From Actinomycetales bacterium (GTDB taxonomy: Bacteria > Actinomycetota > Actinomycetes > Actinomycetales > Dermatophilaceae): a stretch of DNA of 64,000 nucleotides. Location: the NCBI GenBank assembly GCA_016710645.1, contig JADJVI010000050.1:1-64000 (forward strand). Direction: 5' to 3'. This document shows positions 9,750 to 18,044 of this stretch, in pieces. Each line of letters begins with the position of its first letter. Position 1 is the first letter of the stretch. The notes under the pieces are model-generated. The model was not told where the DNA came from, made no database searches, and was given only the letters and a program-made list of their open reading frames with translations. Made by a program: the position numbers and the translations under genes.

Positions 9750-10802
9750 CTACCCGGGTGGCGAGGTGGGCAGGGCGCCGGTGAGCACGACCTGGTCGGC
9801 GAGGTCGACCACTCGGCGGTTGAGCTCGTTGCTCACCTGACGCAGTCGAGCAAAGGCCGCCTGGGCGGTGAGTTGCTCCCGGGCCATGACGATCCCGATC
9901 GCCGTGGCGACCGTGCGGTTGCTGGCCAGAGCGACCTCCAGATGGGCGGCGCGCGCATCGGCGGCGGCAGCCTCAAGCACCATCTCCGCCTGCTGCCGCA
10001 CCAGGGTGAGGAACTCGCGGAACAATCCCTCGTCCGGCCGATAGGGATTGAGCCCGAGGACGAGCAGCCCGACCTCCTCGCCCGTGCGATCACTGCAAAG
10101 GCGCAGCAACGCGGCACGGGCAGGCGGGGTCGGGCCAAGGGGACTGGGAGCGACCTCGCGCAGCAGCGGACCGGACAGCACCAGGCGGTCGGACCGCTGC
10201 GCACGGGCTCGCTCCAAGGGGTGGGCCGACTCCGGACCGGGCGCCGCCCCGAGGCTCGCGAGCGCCAGTCGGCCCGGGTGGCGCACGGCATACGCGTCGA
10301 CCAACTCCAAGCCGTGCCCGCTGTCGACATAACAGAGCCCCCACGGCAGCGTGATGCGGTTGGACTGCAGGGTCGACAGGACGGCGCGTCCGGCGTGCGC
10401 GAGGTCGGGCTGCTGGGCGATATCGAGGGCAGAGAGTGCTCGGACCGTCTCCCAGCGGCGCTCCACGATGACGCGGCGGGTGACTTCGACGAGCGCGAGC
10501 CGGACCCCTCCATTGGCGTCCGGCGACAGCGCGGCCAGCCAATAGGTCTCCATCGGCCGTCCAGCGTCGTCGCAGCCGAACAACCGGATCGGATCCGCGT
10601 CGACGCACCCGACGCCACTCTCCAGCACCTGCGCGGCAGCGCGCTCGACCTGGGACAGCAGCGAATCCCATTGCGGCGCAGAGGGGCCCGATGCCGAGCA
10701 TGCCACGAGGCCACGCAACAGGTCATCGGCCCACAACAACTCGCCGCGGGGACCGAGCAGGCCCTGCGGCAGCGGAGCCGGGGCGGCGGCCGGGGTGTCC
10801 AT
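9750..10802 (-). CDS. PAS/GAF-ANTAR sensory regulator
   Basis: A 350-residue cytoplasmic regulator. The first 125 residues look like a PAS-type sensor, about 125-275 like a GAF domain, and residues 290-345 are an ANTAR RNA-binding domain with the characteristic Ala-Ile-Gly-Ile-Val-Met-Ala-Arg and Ala-Phe-Ala-Arg-Leu-Arg motifs. ANTAR proteins bind nascent RNA hairpins and cause antitermination. The start at 10802 was chosen because the region upstream is low-quality coding sequence and the PAS homology begins just after it. It lies downstream of, and on the same strand as, a stress sigma factor (gap about 270 bases), a pairing seen in actinobacterial stress loci. Target RNAs are not evident here. 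Confidence 0.82.
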   Translation of the reverse strand: MDTPAAAPAPLPQGLLGPRGELLWADDLLRGLVACSASGPSAPQWDSLLSQVERAAAQVLESGVGCVDADPIRLFGCDDAGRPMETYWLAALSPDANGGVRLALVEVTRRVIVERRWETVRALSALDIAQQPDLAHAGRAVLSTLQSNRITLPWGLCYVDSGHGLELVDAYAVRHPGRLALASLGAAPGPESAHPLERARAQRSDRLVLSGPLLREVAPSPLGPTPPARAALLRLCSDRTGEEVGLLVLGLNPYRPDEGLFREFLTLVRQQAEMVLEAAAADARAAHLEVALASNRTVATAIGIVMAREQLTAQAAFARLRQVSNELNRRVVDLADQVVLTGALPTSPPG

Positions 10803-11072
10803 CGCATCACCGAATCGTCGGTCGTTAGGGCGGTTCGCCCTCCGATCGCCTTCACGATAACCCGCGACCTCACCCGCCACTGCGGGGGAACAGCAGGAAG
10901 CTGCGGCGTCCGGACGTCGCCACCGACCATCCGGACACCGCAGCAGCGGCACCGCGTCCTGCCACGCGTGCCTGCCCCCCTCCCGACGGCCGATGATTCC
11001 GGCTGCCACGGCCCTTGCGGTATGCCGTGCGCCGACCGACGTCGGGACTTCGGTGCGTTCCGCTCCCGTGCT

Positions 11073-11942
11073 CTACCCAGCCATCGCCGCGCCAATCACG
11101 GTCGCCCGCGCCACCTCGGCGTCAATGGCGCTGCGGCTCCTCACCCACTCGGGGCGGGAGCGCTGCGGGGCGCCCTCGGTCAGCCAGGTGCGCAGCATGC
11201 CCAGCGTCTCGGACAGCACTCGCGACACCTGCATCTGGCTGAGCCCGACGATCCGCCCGATCTCGGCCTGGGTGAGGTCGAAGTCGAAACGCAGGGCGAG
11301 GATCGTCCGACGACGACCGTCGAGCTGGTCGATGAGTTCGCGCAGCACGACCCGATCTTCGGCCCGGGCACTGGGGTCCTGGGGGTCGGTGAGCACCTCG
11401 CCCCAGGACAGACCATCCTCGGAGAACGGGGTGTCCAGCGAGATGCCCCGGAACCCGGCCTGGGCAGCCACCGCCGCGCTGAGCTCTCGGGTGTCGCAGC
11501 CCATGACCTCGGCGAGCTTGGCCGGCGTCGGCGCGCGACCCAGCTCCTGCTCCAGCGCGGGCTCGGCCGTGCGCAGGGCGACACCGAGTTCCTGAGCCGA
11601 CCGCGACGGGCGCACCAGCCACCCGTGATCGCGGAAGTGACGGCGCAATTCTCCCCGGATGGTGGGCACGGCATACCGGAGGAAGCCGGTGCCCTCGGCG
11701 GGCCGGTAGCCACGCACCGCCTTGCACAGTCCGACCATGGCGACCTGGTCGAGGTCTTCGTTCTCGATCCCGCGGCCGTGGAAGAACCGCGCCAGACCGA
11801 GCGCGAGGTTGCGGTTGACGACGATGGCCTGGTCTTGCAGCCGACGGCGCGACAGGTCATCGGCCATCGCGGCCTGGGTTAACAGGGTTTCGGTGAGGGC
11901 GTCCCGCTCGACGCGGTTGCGGGGGGATTCGTAGGACGACAT
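11073..11942 (-). CDS. RNA polymerase sigma factor, SigB/SigF/SigG type
   Basis: A 289-residue sigma-70 group 3 factor. Region 2 is near residues 45-115 (Asp-Leu-Asp-Gln-Val-Ala-Met-Val-Gly-Leu, then Phe-Leu-Arg-Tyr-Ala-Val-Pro-Thr-Ile-Arg-Gly-Glu-Leu-Arg-Arg). Region 3 follows at about 125-195, and region 4 near 205-260 has a helix-turn-helix (Leu-Thr-Gln-Ala-Glu-Ile-Gly ... Met-Gln-Val-Ser-Arg). Such factors drive general stress, osmotic or sporulation-like regulons and are usually held by an anti-sigma factor, but none is adjacent. The divergent otsA operon has a promoter that matches this class. A DtxR-like box lies about 73 bases upstream. Confidence 0.9.
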   Translation of the reverse strand: MSSYESPRNRVERDALTETLLTQAAMADDLSRRRLQDQAIVVNRNLALGLARFFHGRGIENEDLDQVAMVGLCKAVRGYRPAEGTGFLRYAVPTIRGELRRHFRDHGWLVRPSRSAQELGVALRTAEPALEQELGRAPTPAKLAEVMGCDTRELSAAVAAQAGFRGISLDTPFSEDGLSWGEVLTDPQDPSARAEDRVVLRELIDQLDGRRRTILALRFDFDLTQAEIGRIVGLSQMQVSRVLSETLGMLRTWLTEGAPQRSRPEWVRSRSAIDAEVARATVIGAAMAG

Positions 11943-12014
11943 GGCAGCCTCAAGTCACAGCTAGCCAGCCAACGGGTTCGAGCCGGTCCACCGATTCCAG
12001 GGGACCACATACCG

Positions 12015-12033
12015 CCAGGTAAGGCAACCCTTA
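12015..12033. promoter_or_regulatory. Possible DtxR/IdeR iron box upstream of sigma factor
   Basis: The 19 bases starting CCAGGTAAGGC match the remembered consensus TWAGGTWAGSCTWACCTWA at 15 of 19 positions and form an imperfect palindrome. It lies in the sigma-factor upstream region. No iron gene is nearby, so it could be chance. Confidence 0.3.
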
Positions 12034-12067
12034 GTCGATGGCGGGATAGAGATTGCGAGATGAATCC

Positions 12068-12107
12068 GTCCCACGGACCGGGACGATGCGGTCCCACGGA
12101 ACGGGAC
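12068..12107. promoter_or_regulatory. Twin GTCCC-N7-GGGAC operator-like sites
   Basis: Two near-identical 17-base inverted repeats (GTCCCACGGACCGGGAC and a copy with one change) sit at 12068-12084 and 12091-12107. They are 23 bases apart, about two helical turns, between the sigma factor and otsA. This arrangement is typical of a cooperative repressor or activator. The binding protein is unknown. Confidence 0.5.
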
Positions 12108-12135
12108 CGGACGGCATACCGGCTGGTGGCGGGCC

Positions 12136-12160
12136 GTTTGCCCGGACGTGCCCTTGGGTA
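12136..12160 (+). promoter_or_regulatory. SigB/SigF-type promoter of the otsA operon
   Basis: GTTT at 12136-12139, a 16-base spacer, then GGGTA at 12156-12160. This fits the group-3 stress sigma consensus (GTTT, 15-17 bases, GGGTA). Transcription would begin near 12168, giving a leader of about 60 bases before otsA. The cognate sigma factor gene is divergently encoded next door. Confidence 0.55.
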
Positions 12161-12230
12161 GGGCACTCGCGTGGCGGCGCCTCGGCCCTCCTCGCGGAAC
12201 CGTCACACACACTGTGTTGGGAGTTGGACG

Positions 12231-13655
12231 ATGAGCACGACCCCGCCGACCTTTGATCTGGTCGTGGTGGCCAACCGGCTGCCCGTCGACCGGGTCGACG
12301 GACCCACCGGACCGACCTGGGTCACCGCGCCCGGGGGCCTCGTCACGGCCCTCGAGCCGATCCTCGCCGCGCGCGAGGGCGCCTGGGTGGGGTGGCCCGG
12401 TGTGCCCGACGAGACGGTGGAGCCCTTCACGGCCGACAGCATCTCGCTGGTGCCCGTGCGGCTGTCCGCCGACGAGGTGGAGGCCTACTACGAGGGGCTG
12501 AGCAACTCGACCATCTGGCCGATCTACCACGACGTCATCGTGCCGGCGACCTTCGAGCGGTCCTGGTGGCAGGCCTATCTGCGGGTCAACGATCGGTTCG
12601 CAGCGCGCGCCGCGGAGGTCGCCGCGCCGGGTGCGACGGTGTGGGTGCAAGACTACCAACTTCAGCTCGTGCCGCAGATGTTGCGCGAGCGACGCCCCGA
12701 TGTGCGGATCGGCTACTTCGCCCACATCCCCTTCCCGCCCTACGAGCTCTTTGCCCAGCTGCCGTGGCGCACCGACATCGTCAAGGGAATGCTCGGGGCG
12801 GACCTCATCGGGTTCCAGATCGACGCCGACGCCGACAACTTCCTGCGCGCCACGCGGGCCTTGACCGGACTCTCGCGGCGCCGTGGTCAGCTGCGGGTGC
12901 CGGACTTGAGCACCGCTGGCACGCGTGGGGTGACGGTCACCGACTTCCCCATCTCCATCGACTCAGCTGCGCTCAGCGCCCTGGCCGCCAGCCCCGAGGT
13001 GGCCGCACAGGCCGCGCAAGTGCGCGCTGACCTAGGCGGACGACGGATCATCCTGGGGGTGGACCGGCTGGACTACACCAAGGGCATCCGGCACCGCCTG
13101 CAGGCGTATGCCGAGTTGCTCGCCGAGGGGCGCATCGACCCCGCAGAGGTCGTCCTCGTGCAGGTCGCCACCCCCAGCCGCGAACGCGTAGAGGACTATC
13201 GCCGGCTGCGCGATGAGGTCGAGCTCATCGTCGGGCGGGTCAACGGCGACTACGCGAGCATCGGCCAGCCGGCCGTCGTCTACCTCCACCAGAACCACGA
13301 CCGGGCTGCGATGGCGGCGCTCTATCGGGCGGCCGACGTCATGCTCGTCACGCCACTGCGTGACGGGATGAACCTCGTGGCCAAGGAGTACGTCGCCGCA
13401 CGCGTCGACGGCGACGGGGTGCTCATCCTCAGCGAATTCGCCGGCGCAGCAGTGGAATTGCGCCAGGCACTGCTCATCAACCCGCACGACATCGCGGGAG
13501 TGAAGGACGCCATTGTCCGAGCCGTCGGTATGCCGTCCGGCGATCGCCGCGCGCGGATGCGCCGCCTGCGCCGAGTAGTCCTGCAGCGCACCGTCCAGCG
13601 GTGGGCCGCCGACTTCTTCACCGAGCTCAGCGGCAATGGGGCGGTGGCGTCATGA
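12231..13655 (+). CDS. otsA: Trehalose-6-phosphate synthase
   Basis: A GT20 glycosyltransferase joining a nucleotide-activated glucose to glucose-6-phosphate to make trehalose-6-phosphate, in the cytoplasm. 474 residues, normal family length. Visible motifs: Asn-Arg-Leu-Pro-Val near residue 15, Gly-Gly-Leu-Val-Thr-Ala-Leu near 36, Trp-Val-Gln-Asp-Tyr-Gln-Leu near 137, His-Ile-Pro-Phe-Pro near 165, Gly-Val-Asp-Arg-Leu-Asp-Tyr-Thr-Lys-Gly-Ile near 277, and Pro-Leu-Arg-Asp-Gly-Met-Asn-Leu-Val-Ala-Lys-Glu near 377. The ATG at 12231 was chosen because homology begins directly after it and GGGAGTTGG lies just upstream. Its stop overlaps the otsB start (ATGA). A stress-sigma promoter precedes it, so osmotic or desiccation control is likely. 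Confidence 0.95.
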   Translation: MSTTPPTFDLVVVANRLPVDRVDGPTGPTWVTAPGGLVTALEPILAAREGAWVGWPGVPDETVEPFTADSISLVPVRLSADEVEAYYEGLSNSTIWPIYHDVIVPATFERSWWQAYLRVNDRFAARAAEVAAPGATVWVQDYQLQLVPQMLRERRPDVRIGYFAHIPFPPYELFAQLPWRTDIVKGMLGADLIGFQIDADADNFLRATRALTGLSRRRGQLRVPDLSTAGTRGVTVTDFPISIDSAALSALAASPEVAAQAAQVRADLGGRRIILGVDRLDYTKGIRHRLQAYAELLAEGRIDPAEVVLVQVATPSRERVEDYRRLRDEVELIVGRVNGDYASIGQPAVVYLHQNHDRAAMAALYRAADVMLVTPLRDGMNLVAKEYVAARVDGDGVLILSEFAGAAVELRQALLINPHDIAGVKDAIVRAVGMPSGDRRARMRRLRRVVLQRTVQRWAADFFTELSGNGAVAS

Positions 13656-14464
13656 CAACCGTCTTCGTTTCCTCGCTGGCCGACCGCCTGGCAGCCGTCG
13701 CGAAACGGCACCCACTGCTTGTTGCCCTGGATTTCGACGGGGTGGTGGCGCCGCTCGGGGATGATCCGGCCAGCGTCACGCCACTGCCCGAGACGGTCGA
13801 GGCCGTGCGCCGCCTGGTCGATCACGGCATACCCGTCGCACTCGTCTCCGGACGCGACCTGGCCAGCCTCAGCGGCGTCGCCAAAATCGGCCCCGGCGTG
13901 CTCATGGTCGGCAGCCATGGCGACGAATGGGACGACCATCCGGGCCTCGACGCGCGCCGATCCGACCTCGACGTCGAGGTCGATATCGACGCCGTCCACG
14001 CGGCTGCCGTCGCCGCCCACCGGGTCGCGGCCGACCACCCAGGCGCCTGGGTCGAGCTCAAACGCACCGCCGTGGCGGTCCACGTGCGCCGTATGCCGGT
14101 GCACCTGCGGGACGCGGCGCTGGAGGCCGCGCGGCAGGCGCTGCACGGCATACCCGGGGTGCGGTTGTTGCCAGGCAGCGACGTGCTCGAGGCGACCACG
14201 ACCCGCGCCGACAAGGGCGTGGCGGTCGAGACGCTGCGGGCCATGTCGGGAGCGGCGGCGGTCGTCTTCCTGGGTGACGACGTCACCGACGAAGCGGCCT
14301 TCGCGCGGCTTGGACCCGATGACCTGGGGATCAAAGTCGGCGCCGGGCCGACGCGGGCCGTCGAACGGGTCGCGGACTGCGCGGCGGTGTCCCAGGTGCT
14401 GCACATGCTGGCCGACCACATCGACCGTGATGTGGGCGTTCCCTCCGAACAAACGAGACCGTGA
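13652..14464 (+). CDS. otsB: Trehalose-6-phosphate phosphatase
   Basis: A HAD-superfamily phosphatase that converts the OtsA product to trehalose. 270 residues. Motif I Asp-Phe-Asp-Gly-Val-Val-Ala-Pro is near residue 31, Ser-Gly-Arg-Asp (motif II region) near 67, and motif IV Gly-Asp-Asp-Val-Thr-Asp-Glu near 208. The ATG overlaps the otsA stop by four bases and the stop touches the ctaD start (TGATG), so the three genes should be translationally coupled. Three dispersed-motif copies lie inside. Two of them use the rare Ile codon ATA in His-Gly-Ile-Pro. Confidence 0.93.
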   Translation: MTTVFVSSLADRLAAVAKRHPLLVALDFDGVVAPLGDDPASVTPLPETVEAVRRLVDHGIPVALVSGRDLASLSGVAKIGPGVLMVGSHGDEWDDHPGLDARRSDLDVEVDIDAVHAAAVAAHRVAADHPGAWVELKRTAVAVHVRRMPVHLRDAALEAARQALHGIPGVRLLPGSDVLEATTTRADKGVAVETLRAMSGAAAVVFLGDDVTDEAAFARLGPDDLGIKVGAGPTRAVERVADCAAVSQVLHMLADHIDRDVGVPSEQTRP

Positions 14465-16248
14465 TGACGACGATCGACGTCCCGACCCGCCCTGCCGGCC
14501 CCCCACCCGGCCCGGACGACCGCCCCTCCGCCGGCGGATCCGGACCCGGAGTCTGGCCGTCGATCGTCAAGGTCATCACGACCACCGACCACAAGGTCAT
14601 CGGCAATCTGTATTTCGGCACGACGTTCCTGTTCTTCATGCTCGGTGGCCTCATGGCGATGGTCATTCGGGCCGAGCTCGCGGCACCGGGTCTGGAGGTC
14701 GTCGACAATCCGGAGCAGTTCAATCAGCTTTTCACCATGCACGGCACGATCATGTTGTTGCTCTTCGCGACACCGCTCTTCGCAGGTTTTGCCAATGCGA
14801 TCGTGCCGCTGCAGATCGGCGCGCCAGACGTGTCTTTCCCGCGCCTGAACATGTTCGCCTACTGGATCTATCTCTTCGGCGGCCTCATCGCGGTCAGCGG
14901 GTTCCTCTTGCCGGGTGGTGCAGCGGCATTCGGGTGGTTTGCTTATATGCCGCTGTCGAGCGCGGCATACAGTCCCGGACTGGCCGGTGACCTGTGGGCG
15001 CTCGGGCTCACCCTGGGCGGATTCGGCACCATTCTGGGATCGGTCAACTTCATCACGACGATCATCTGCCTGCGCGCGCCCGGTATGACGATGTGGCGGC
15101 TGCCGCTGTTCACCTGGACCGTGCTCGTGACCTCGCTCATGGTCTTGATCGTGTTCCCGGTGCTCGCGGCGGCGCTATTCGCGATGGCGGCCGATCGGGT
15201 CTTCGGGGCGCATCTGTTCGATCCCGAGGCCGGCGGCGTGATGCTCTGGCAACACCTCTTCTGGTTCTTCGGGCATCCGGAGGTGTACATCATCGCCTTG
15301 CCGTTCTTCGGCATCATCAGCGAGGTCATGCCGGTCTTCTCGCGCAAGCCGCTGTTCGGCTACAAGTCGATGGTCATCGCGACGATCGCTATCGCCGCGT
15401 TGTCGACCGCGGTCTGGGCGCACCACATGTATGCCACCGGCCAGGTGCTGCTGCCGTTCTTCTCAATCATGACGATGTTGATCGCGGTTCCCACCGGGGT
15501 GAAGTTCTTCAACTGGATCGGCACGATGTGGGGCGGTTCGGTGACGATGTCGACACCGATGCTGTGGGCGATCGGTTTCGTCACGACCTTCCTCTTCGGC
15601 GGGCTGACCGGGGTCATCCTCGCCAGCCCACCGTTGGATTTCCACGTCACCGACAGCTACTTCATCGTGGCGCACTTCCATTACACGGTGTTCGGCACGG
15701 TGGTCTTCGCGATGTTCGCGGGCTACTACTTCTGGTGGCCCAAACTCACCGGCCGGATGCTCGACGAACGCCTCGGCAAGATCCATTTCTGGATGCTCTT
15801 CGTCGGCTTCCACACGACCTTCCTCATCCAGCACCTGCTGGGCATCCAGGGCATGGCGCGCCGCTACGCCGACTACCTGCCCGAGGAGGGCTTCCAGGTC
15901 GGCAACGTCATCTCGAGCACCGGCGCCTTCCTGCTCGGCGCGTCGACGCTGGTCTTCCTCTACAACGTGTGGAAGACCTGGCGCACCGCCCCGCGCGTGC
16001 TCGTGGACGACCCGTGGGGCTACGGCGCCTCCCTCGAGTGGGCCACCTCGTGCCCGCCGCCGCGCCACAACTTCACGGCACTGCCGCGGATCCGCTCCGA
16101 ACGCCCGGCCTTCGACGCCCGGTTCGGCTTCCCCGGTGAGATTGCTGCCGGGATTCGAGCCGGTATGCCGTCGCGTCTCCCCTCCGCGCCGTCCGGCAGT
16201 GGCTCCGGTATGCCGTCCCGCAGCTCGGGACTCACGCCTCCGGACTGA
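14464..16248 (+). CDS. ctaD: Cytochrome c oxidase (aa3-type) subunit I
   Basis: The haem-copper catalytic subunit of the terminal oxidase, in the cytoplasmic membrane with about 12 helices. 594 residues from ATG 14464 (GTG 14461 is also possible). Conserved features: Met-His-Gly-Thr near residue 94 (haem a ligand), Asn-Ala-Ile-Val-Pro-Leu-Gln-Ile-Gly-Ala-Pro-Asp (D-channel entrance), Phe-Gly-His-Pro-Glu-Val-Tyr near 272 (CuB His, proton-gate Glu and Tyr), His-His-Met-Tyr near 320, and His-Phe-His-Tyr near 405 (haem ligands). Being third in an ots operon is unusual, since ctaD is normally alone. The last 25 residues are a low-complexity tail containing two direct copies of the dispersed motif (Gly-Met-Pro-Ser-Arg). 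It overlaps the convergent GNAT gene by 17 bases. Confidence 0.95.
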   Translation: MTTIDVPTRPAGPPPGPDDRPSAGGSGPGVWPSIVKVITTTDHKVIGNLYFGTTFLFFMLGGLMAMVIRAELAAPGLEVVDNPEQFNQLFTMHGTIMLLLFATPLFAGFANAIVPLQIGAPDVSFPRLNMFAYWIYLFGGLIAVSGFLLPGGAAAFGWFAYMPLSSAAYSPGLAGDLWALGLTLGGFGTILGSVNFITTIICLRAPGMTMWRLPLFTWTVLVTSLMVLIVFPVLAAALFAMAADRVFGAHLFDPEAGGVMLWQHLFWFFGHPEVYIIALPFFGIISEVMPVFSRKPLFGYKSMVIATIAIAALSTAVWAHHMYATGQVLLPFFSIMTMLIAVPTGVKFFNWIGTMWGGSVTMSTPMLWAIGFVTTFLFGGLTGVILASPPLDFHVTDSYFIVAHFHYTVFGTVVFAMFAGYYFWWPKLTGRMLDERLGKIHFWMLFVGFHTTFLIQHLLGIQGMARRYADYLPEEGFQVGNVISSTGAFLLGASTLVFLYNVWKTWRTAPRVLVDDPWGYGASLEWATSCPPPRHNFTALPRIRSERPAFDARFGFPGEIAAGIRAGMPSRLPSAPSGSGSGMPSRSSGLTPPD

Positions 16249-17101
16249 TCGACTCCTGCGGCGGTTCGTCGGGCTGCTGCCAGCCGGGTCGCTCCCAGCC
16301 GGGTCGCTCGAAGACGTGGATCGGGGTGGTGTCGCGAAAACCGACGCTGCGGTAGACCCGGATCGCCACGTCGTCGGTGTCGGCCACGATGACGAGCCGG
16401 TCCGCGCCGAGGCCGCCCTGATCGGTGGGCGTGAGACCCCAGCGGCCGATGGCGTGGACCAGGGTGCCAGCCAGGCCCTGGCGACGGGCGTCCGGGTGGG
16501 TGTCGACGTGCTGATATCTGGCCACTCCAAGGCCGTCACTGAACAGCCCCATCGACGATCGCAACTGGCCGTCGAGGAAGGCACCCCACCACTGCCCGTG
16601 GCCCTGCTCGACCAGGCGTCGGCGGGCCGCCACCGAGCGGTCGACGAAGGGGCCATATTCGGCCAAGGGGTAGTCGCCGCGGTTGTCCTTCTGCAGTTGG
16701 GCGAGGTCCAGCCAGTCGGCATCGGAGGTGAGCGGACGGCATACGGCGGCGGTGTTGGGGTGGGGCGGCGGGGCGAGGGTCGCGCGGTCGAGGACCTGCG
16801 CAGTGCTGCGGCCGGGCTTGAGGCCGTGCGCGCGCCAGGGTTCGGGGTCGTAGTCGGGCGGCGCGGTATCGAGGGCGATCGCGCAGTGGCGAGCGTCGGG
16901 GTGCAGTTGGGCGAAGCGGGCCAGCCAGTGCGGGATGTCGTGCGGCTCGGGTGCGGTCGCGAGGACGAGGAAGTTGCCCCACCAGTGGTCCGGATTGGCC
17001 GGCGAGCGCACCGCGAGATGGTCGCCGTAGTCCTCGACGACAGAGCCGAGCAGCTTGGCCATGAGCAAGTCGGTGACGAGGGTGAGGGATTGCGGCTGCA
17101 C
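16232..17101 (-). CDS. GNAT-family N-acetyltransferase
   Basis: Predicted acetyl-CoA-dependent transferase, substrate unknown. The C-terminal half (about residues 120-270 from the chosen start) is a GNAT domain with the CoA loop Ala-Arg-Arg-Gln-Gly-Leu-Ala-Gly and a following Gly-Phe-Arg-Asp segment. The N-terminal 110 residues (Trp-Trp-Gly-Asn-Phe-Leu-Val-Leu and following) resemble a second, degenerate GNAT half, as in double-GNAT proteins. The GTG at 17101 is favoured because the upstream extension is poor and overlaps the next gene's stop. Met 17062 is an alternative. Its 3' end overlaps ctaD convergently. Confidence 0.75.
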   Translation of the reverse strand: MQPQSLTLVTDLLMAKLLGSVVEDYGDHLAVRSPANPDHWWGNFLVLATAPEPHDIPHWLARFAQLHPDARHCAIALDTAPPDYDPEPWRAHGLKPGRSTAQVLDRATLAPPPHPNTAAVCRPLTSDADWLDLAQLQKDNRGDYPLAEYGPFVDRSVAARRRLVEQGHGQWWGAFLDGQLRSSMGLFSDGLGVARYQHVDTHPDARRQGLAGTLVHAIGRWGLTPTDQGGLGADRLVIVADTDDVAIRVYRSVGFRDTTPIHVFERPGWERPGWQQPDEPPQESISPEA

Positions 17102-17132
17102 GCTCGGTGACTTTACGGGGGCGCGCAGGCGA

Positions 17133-17588
17133 TCAGGATGACGGGGCGACAGCGTCCAAAGCCGCGCGGCACCACGCGCCGAGGGTTTCGCGAGGCGCGT
17201 CACCGGCATACTCGCGCTCTTGCCCGTATGCCGTGAAGCCGCCTGCCTGGGGCTTCATCGGCTGGAGGTAGTAGCGGCCGTCTATCCGCTCGACTGCTGC
17301 GCTGGCGGCGCCCTTGGCGTAGGCGCGGGCCGAGGCCACCCCGACCGCGGCGTAGACCGGCGCCAGTCGATCTGAGGCTGTCCTGGCCAGCGGGCTGGCC
17401 TCGAAGTTGTGGTGTCGTTGGCTGGCCTCGAGTGCGTCGGCGAGGGCAGCCCCGAGGTCTGCGGCTGGGCAGTCAGCGGGCAGGACGACGAACCAGCCAT
17501 TGAACTCGGGCAGGCCGTTGCTGGAGATCGACGAACTCGTGACGACCACGGCGTCGGGGCGACGGTCCGCCTGAGCGATGGCGCGCAT
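17133..17588 (-). CDS. Unknown protein in immunity-gene neighbourhood
   Basis: A 151-residue soluble acidic protein; I do not recognise the family. A strong AGGAGG site precedes ATG 17588. There is no signal peptide or membrane helix. The sequence has a Trp-Phe-Val-Val-Leu-Pro strand near residue 32 and a conserved-looking Arg-Tyr-Tyr-Leu-Gln-Pro segment near 105. It lies 27 bases downstream of a CdiI-type immunity gene on the same strand, so the two are probably co-transcribed. It may be a second immunity protein; that rests on context only. Confidence 0.6.
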   Translation of the reverse strand: MRAIAQADRRPDAVVVTSSSISSNGLPEFNGWFVVLPADCPAADLGAALADALEASQRHHNFEASPLARTASDRLAPVYAAVGVASARAYAKGAASAAVERIDGRYYLQPMKPQAGGFTAYGQEREYAGDAPRETLGAWCRAALDAVAPSS

Positions 17589-17615
17589 GAGGGTGCCTCC
17601 TGGGTGACGCGGGGC

Positions 17616-17975
17616 TCAGATAGCCGATGGGCGGGCAGCGTGGGTCTGTGCGAGGGTTTCGGCTTGAGTGGGATGGGCCTGCCAGTAGGTGTCGGGCACC
17701 TTGGTGACCTGGTCGAGCAGGTCACCGGGATAGAAGTCGCCTTCGGCCAACGGGTCGTCGCTGAGGCGGGCGAGTGCGATGGGCACGAGGATCGGCAAAC
17801 TGATGGCTTGCGCAATCATCAGGCGGAGGTCTTCAATTCCGAAGTCTTGCAACGGGATCCGGCGCAGCTCGGTGCACCGGCGGATGACGTGGGTGGCGTC
17901 GACTGGCGGCGCACCCCAGTCATCACGTTCGAGTTCGGTGAGCGTCCCCCCCGACTGCCCGAGATCCCCAGCCAT
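17616..17975 (-). CDS. CdiI-family contact-dependent inhibition immunity protein
   Basis: A 119-residue protein matching the pattern I know for CDI immunity proteins: Leu-Glu-Xaa-Asp-Asp-Trp-Gly near residue 15, Cys-Thr-Glu-Leu-Arg-Arg-Ile-Pro-Leu near 33, Glu-Asp-Leu-Arg-Leu-Met-Ile near 47, Leu-Val-Pro-Ile-Ala-Leu near 60, and Pro-Leu-Ala-Glu-Gly-Asp-Phe-Tyr-Pro-Gly-Asp-Leu-Leu near 73. Such proteins bind and neutralise a delivered C-terminal toxin. No CdiA, polymorphic toxin or delivery gene lies in the window, so this looks like an orphan immunity gene. No clear ribosome site precedes the ATG. A TAGACT sequence 6 bases upstream may mean a leaderless transcript. Confidence 0.75.
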   Translation of the reverse strand: MAGDLGQSGGTLTELERDDWGAPPVDATHVIRRCTELRRIPLQDFGIEDLRLMIAQAISLPILVPIALARLSDDPLAEGDFYPGDLLDQVTKVPDTYWQAHPTQAETLAQTHAARPSAI

Positions 17976-18005
17976 CCGATGAGTCTAGGAGCAGCCCTGT
18001 AGTCA

Positions 18006-18044
18006 GGTATAGCAATGTCTAGGGCGGTATAGCTGCGTATAGCC
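18006..18044. repeat. Three GTATAGC direct repeats in AT-richer gap
   Basis: GGTATAGC at 18006-18013 and 18025-18032 and CGTATAGCC at 18036-18044, between the immunity operon and the methyltransferase. This patch is AT-rich for the genome and probably contains the promoters of one or both flanking genes. Confidence 0.4.
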
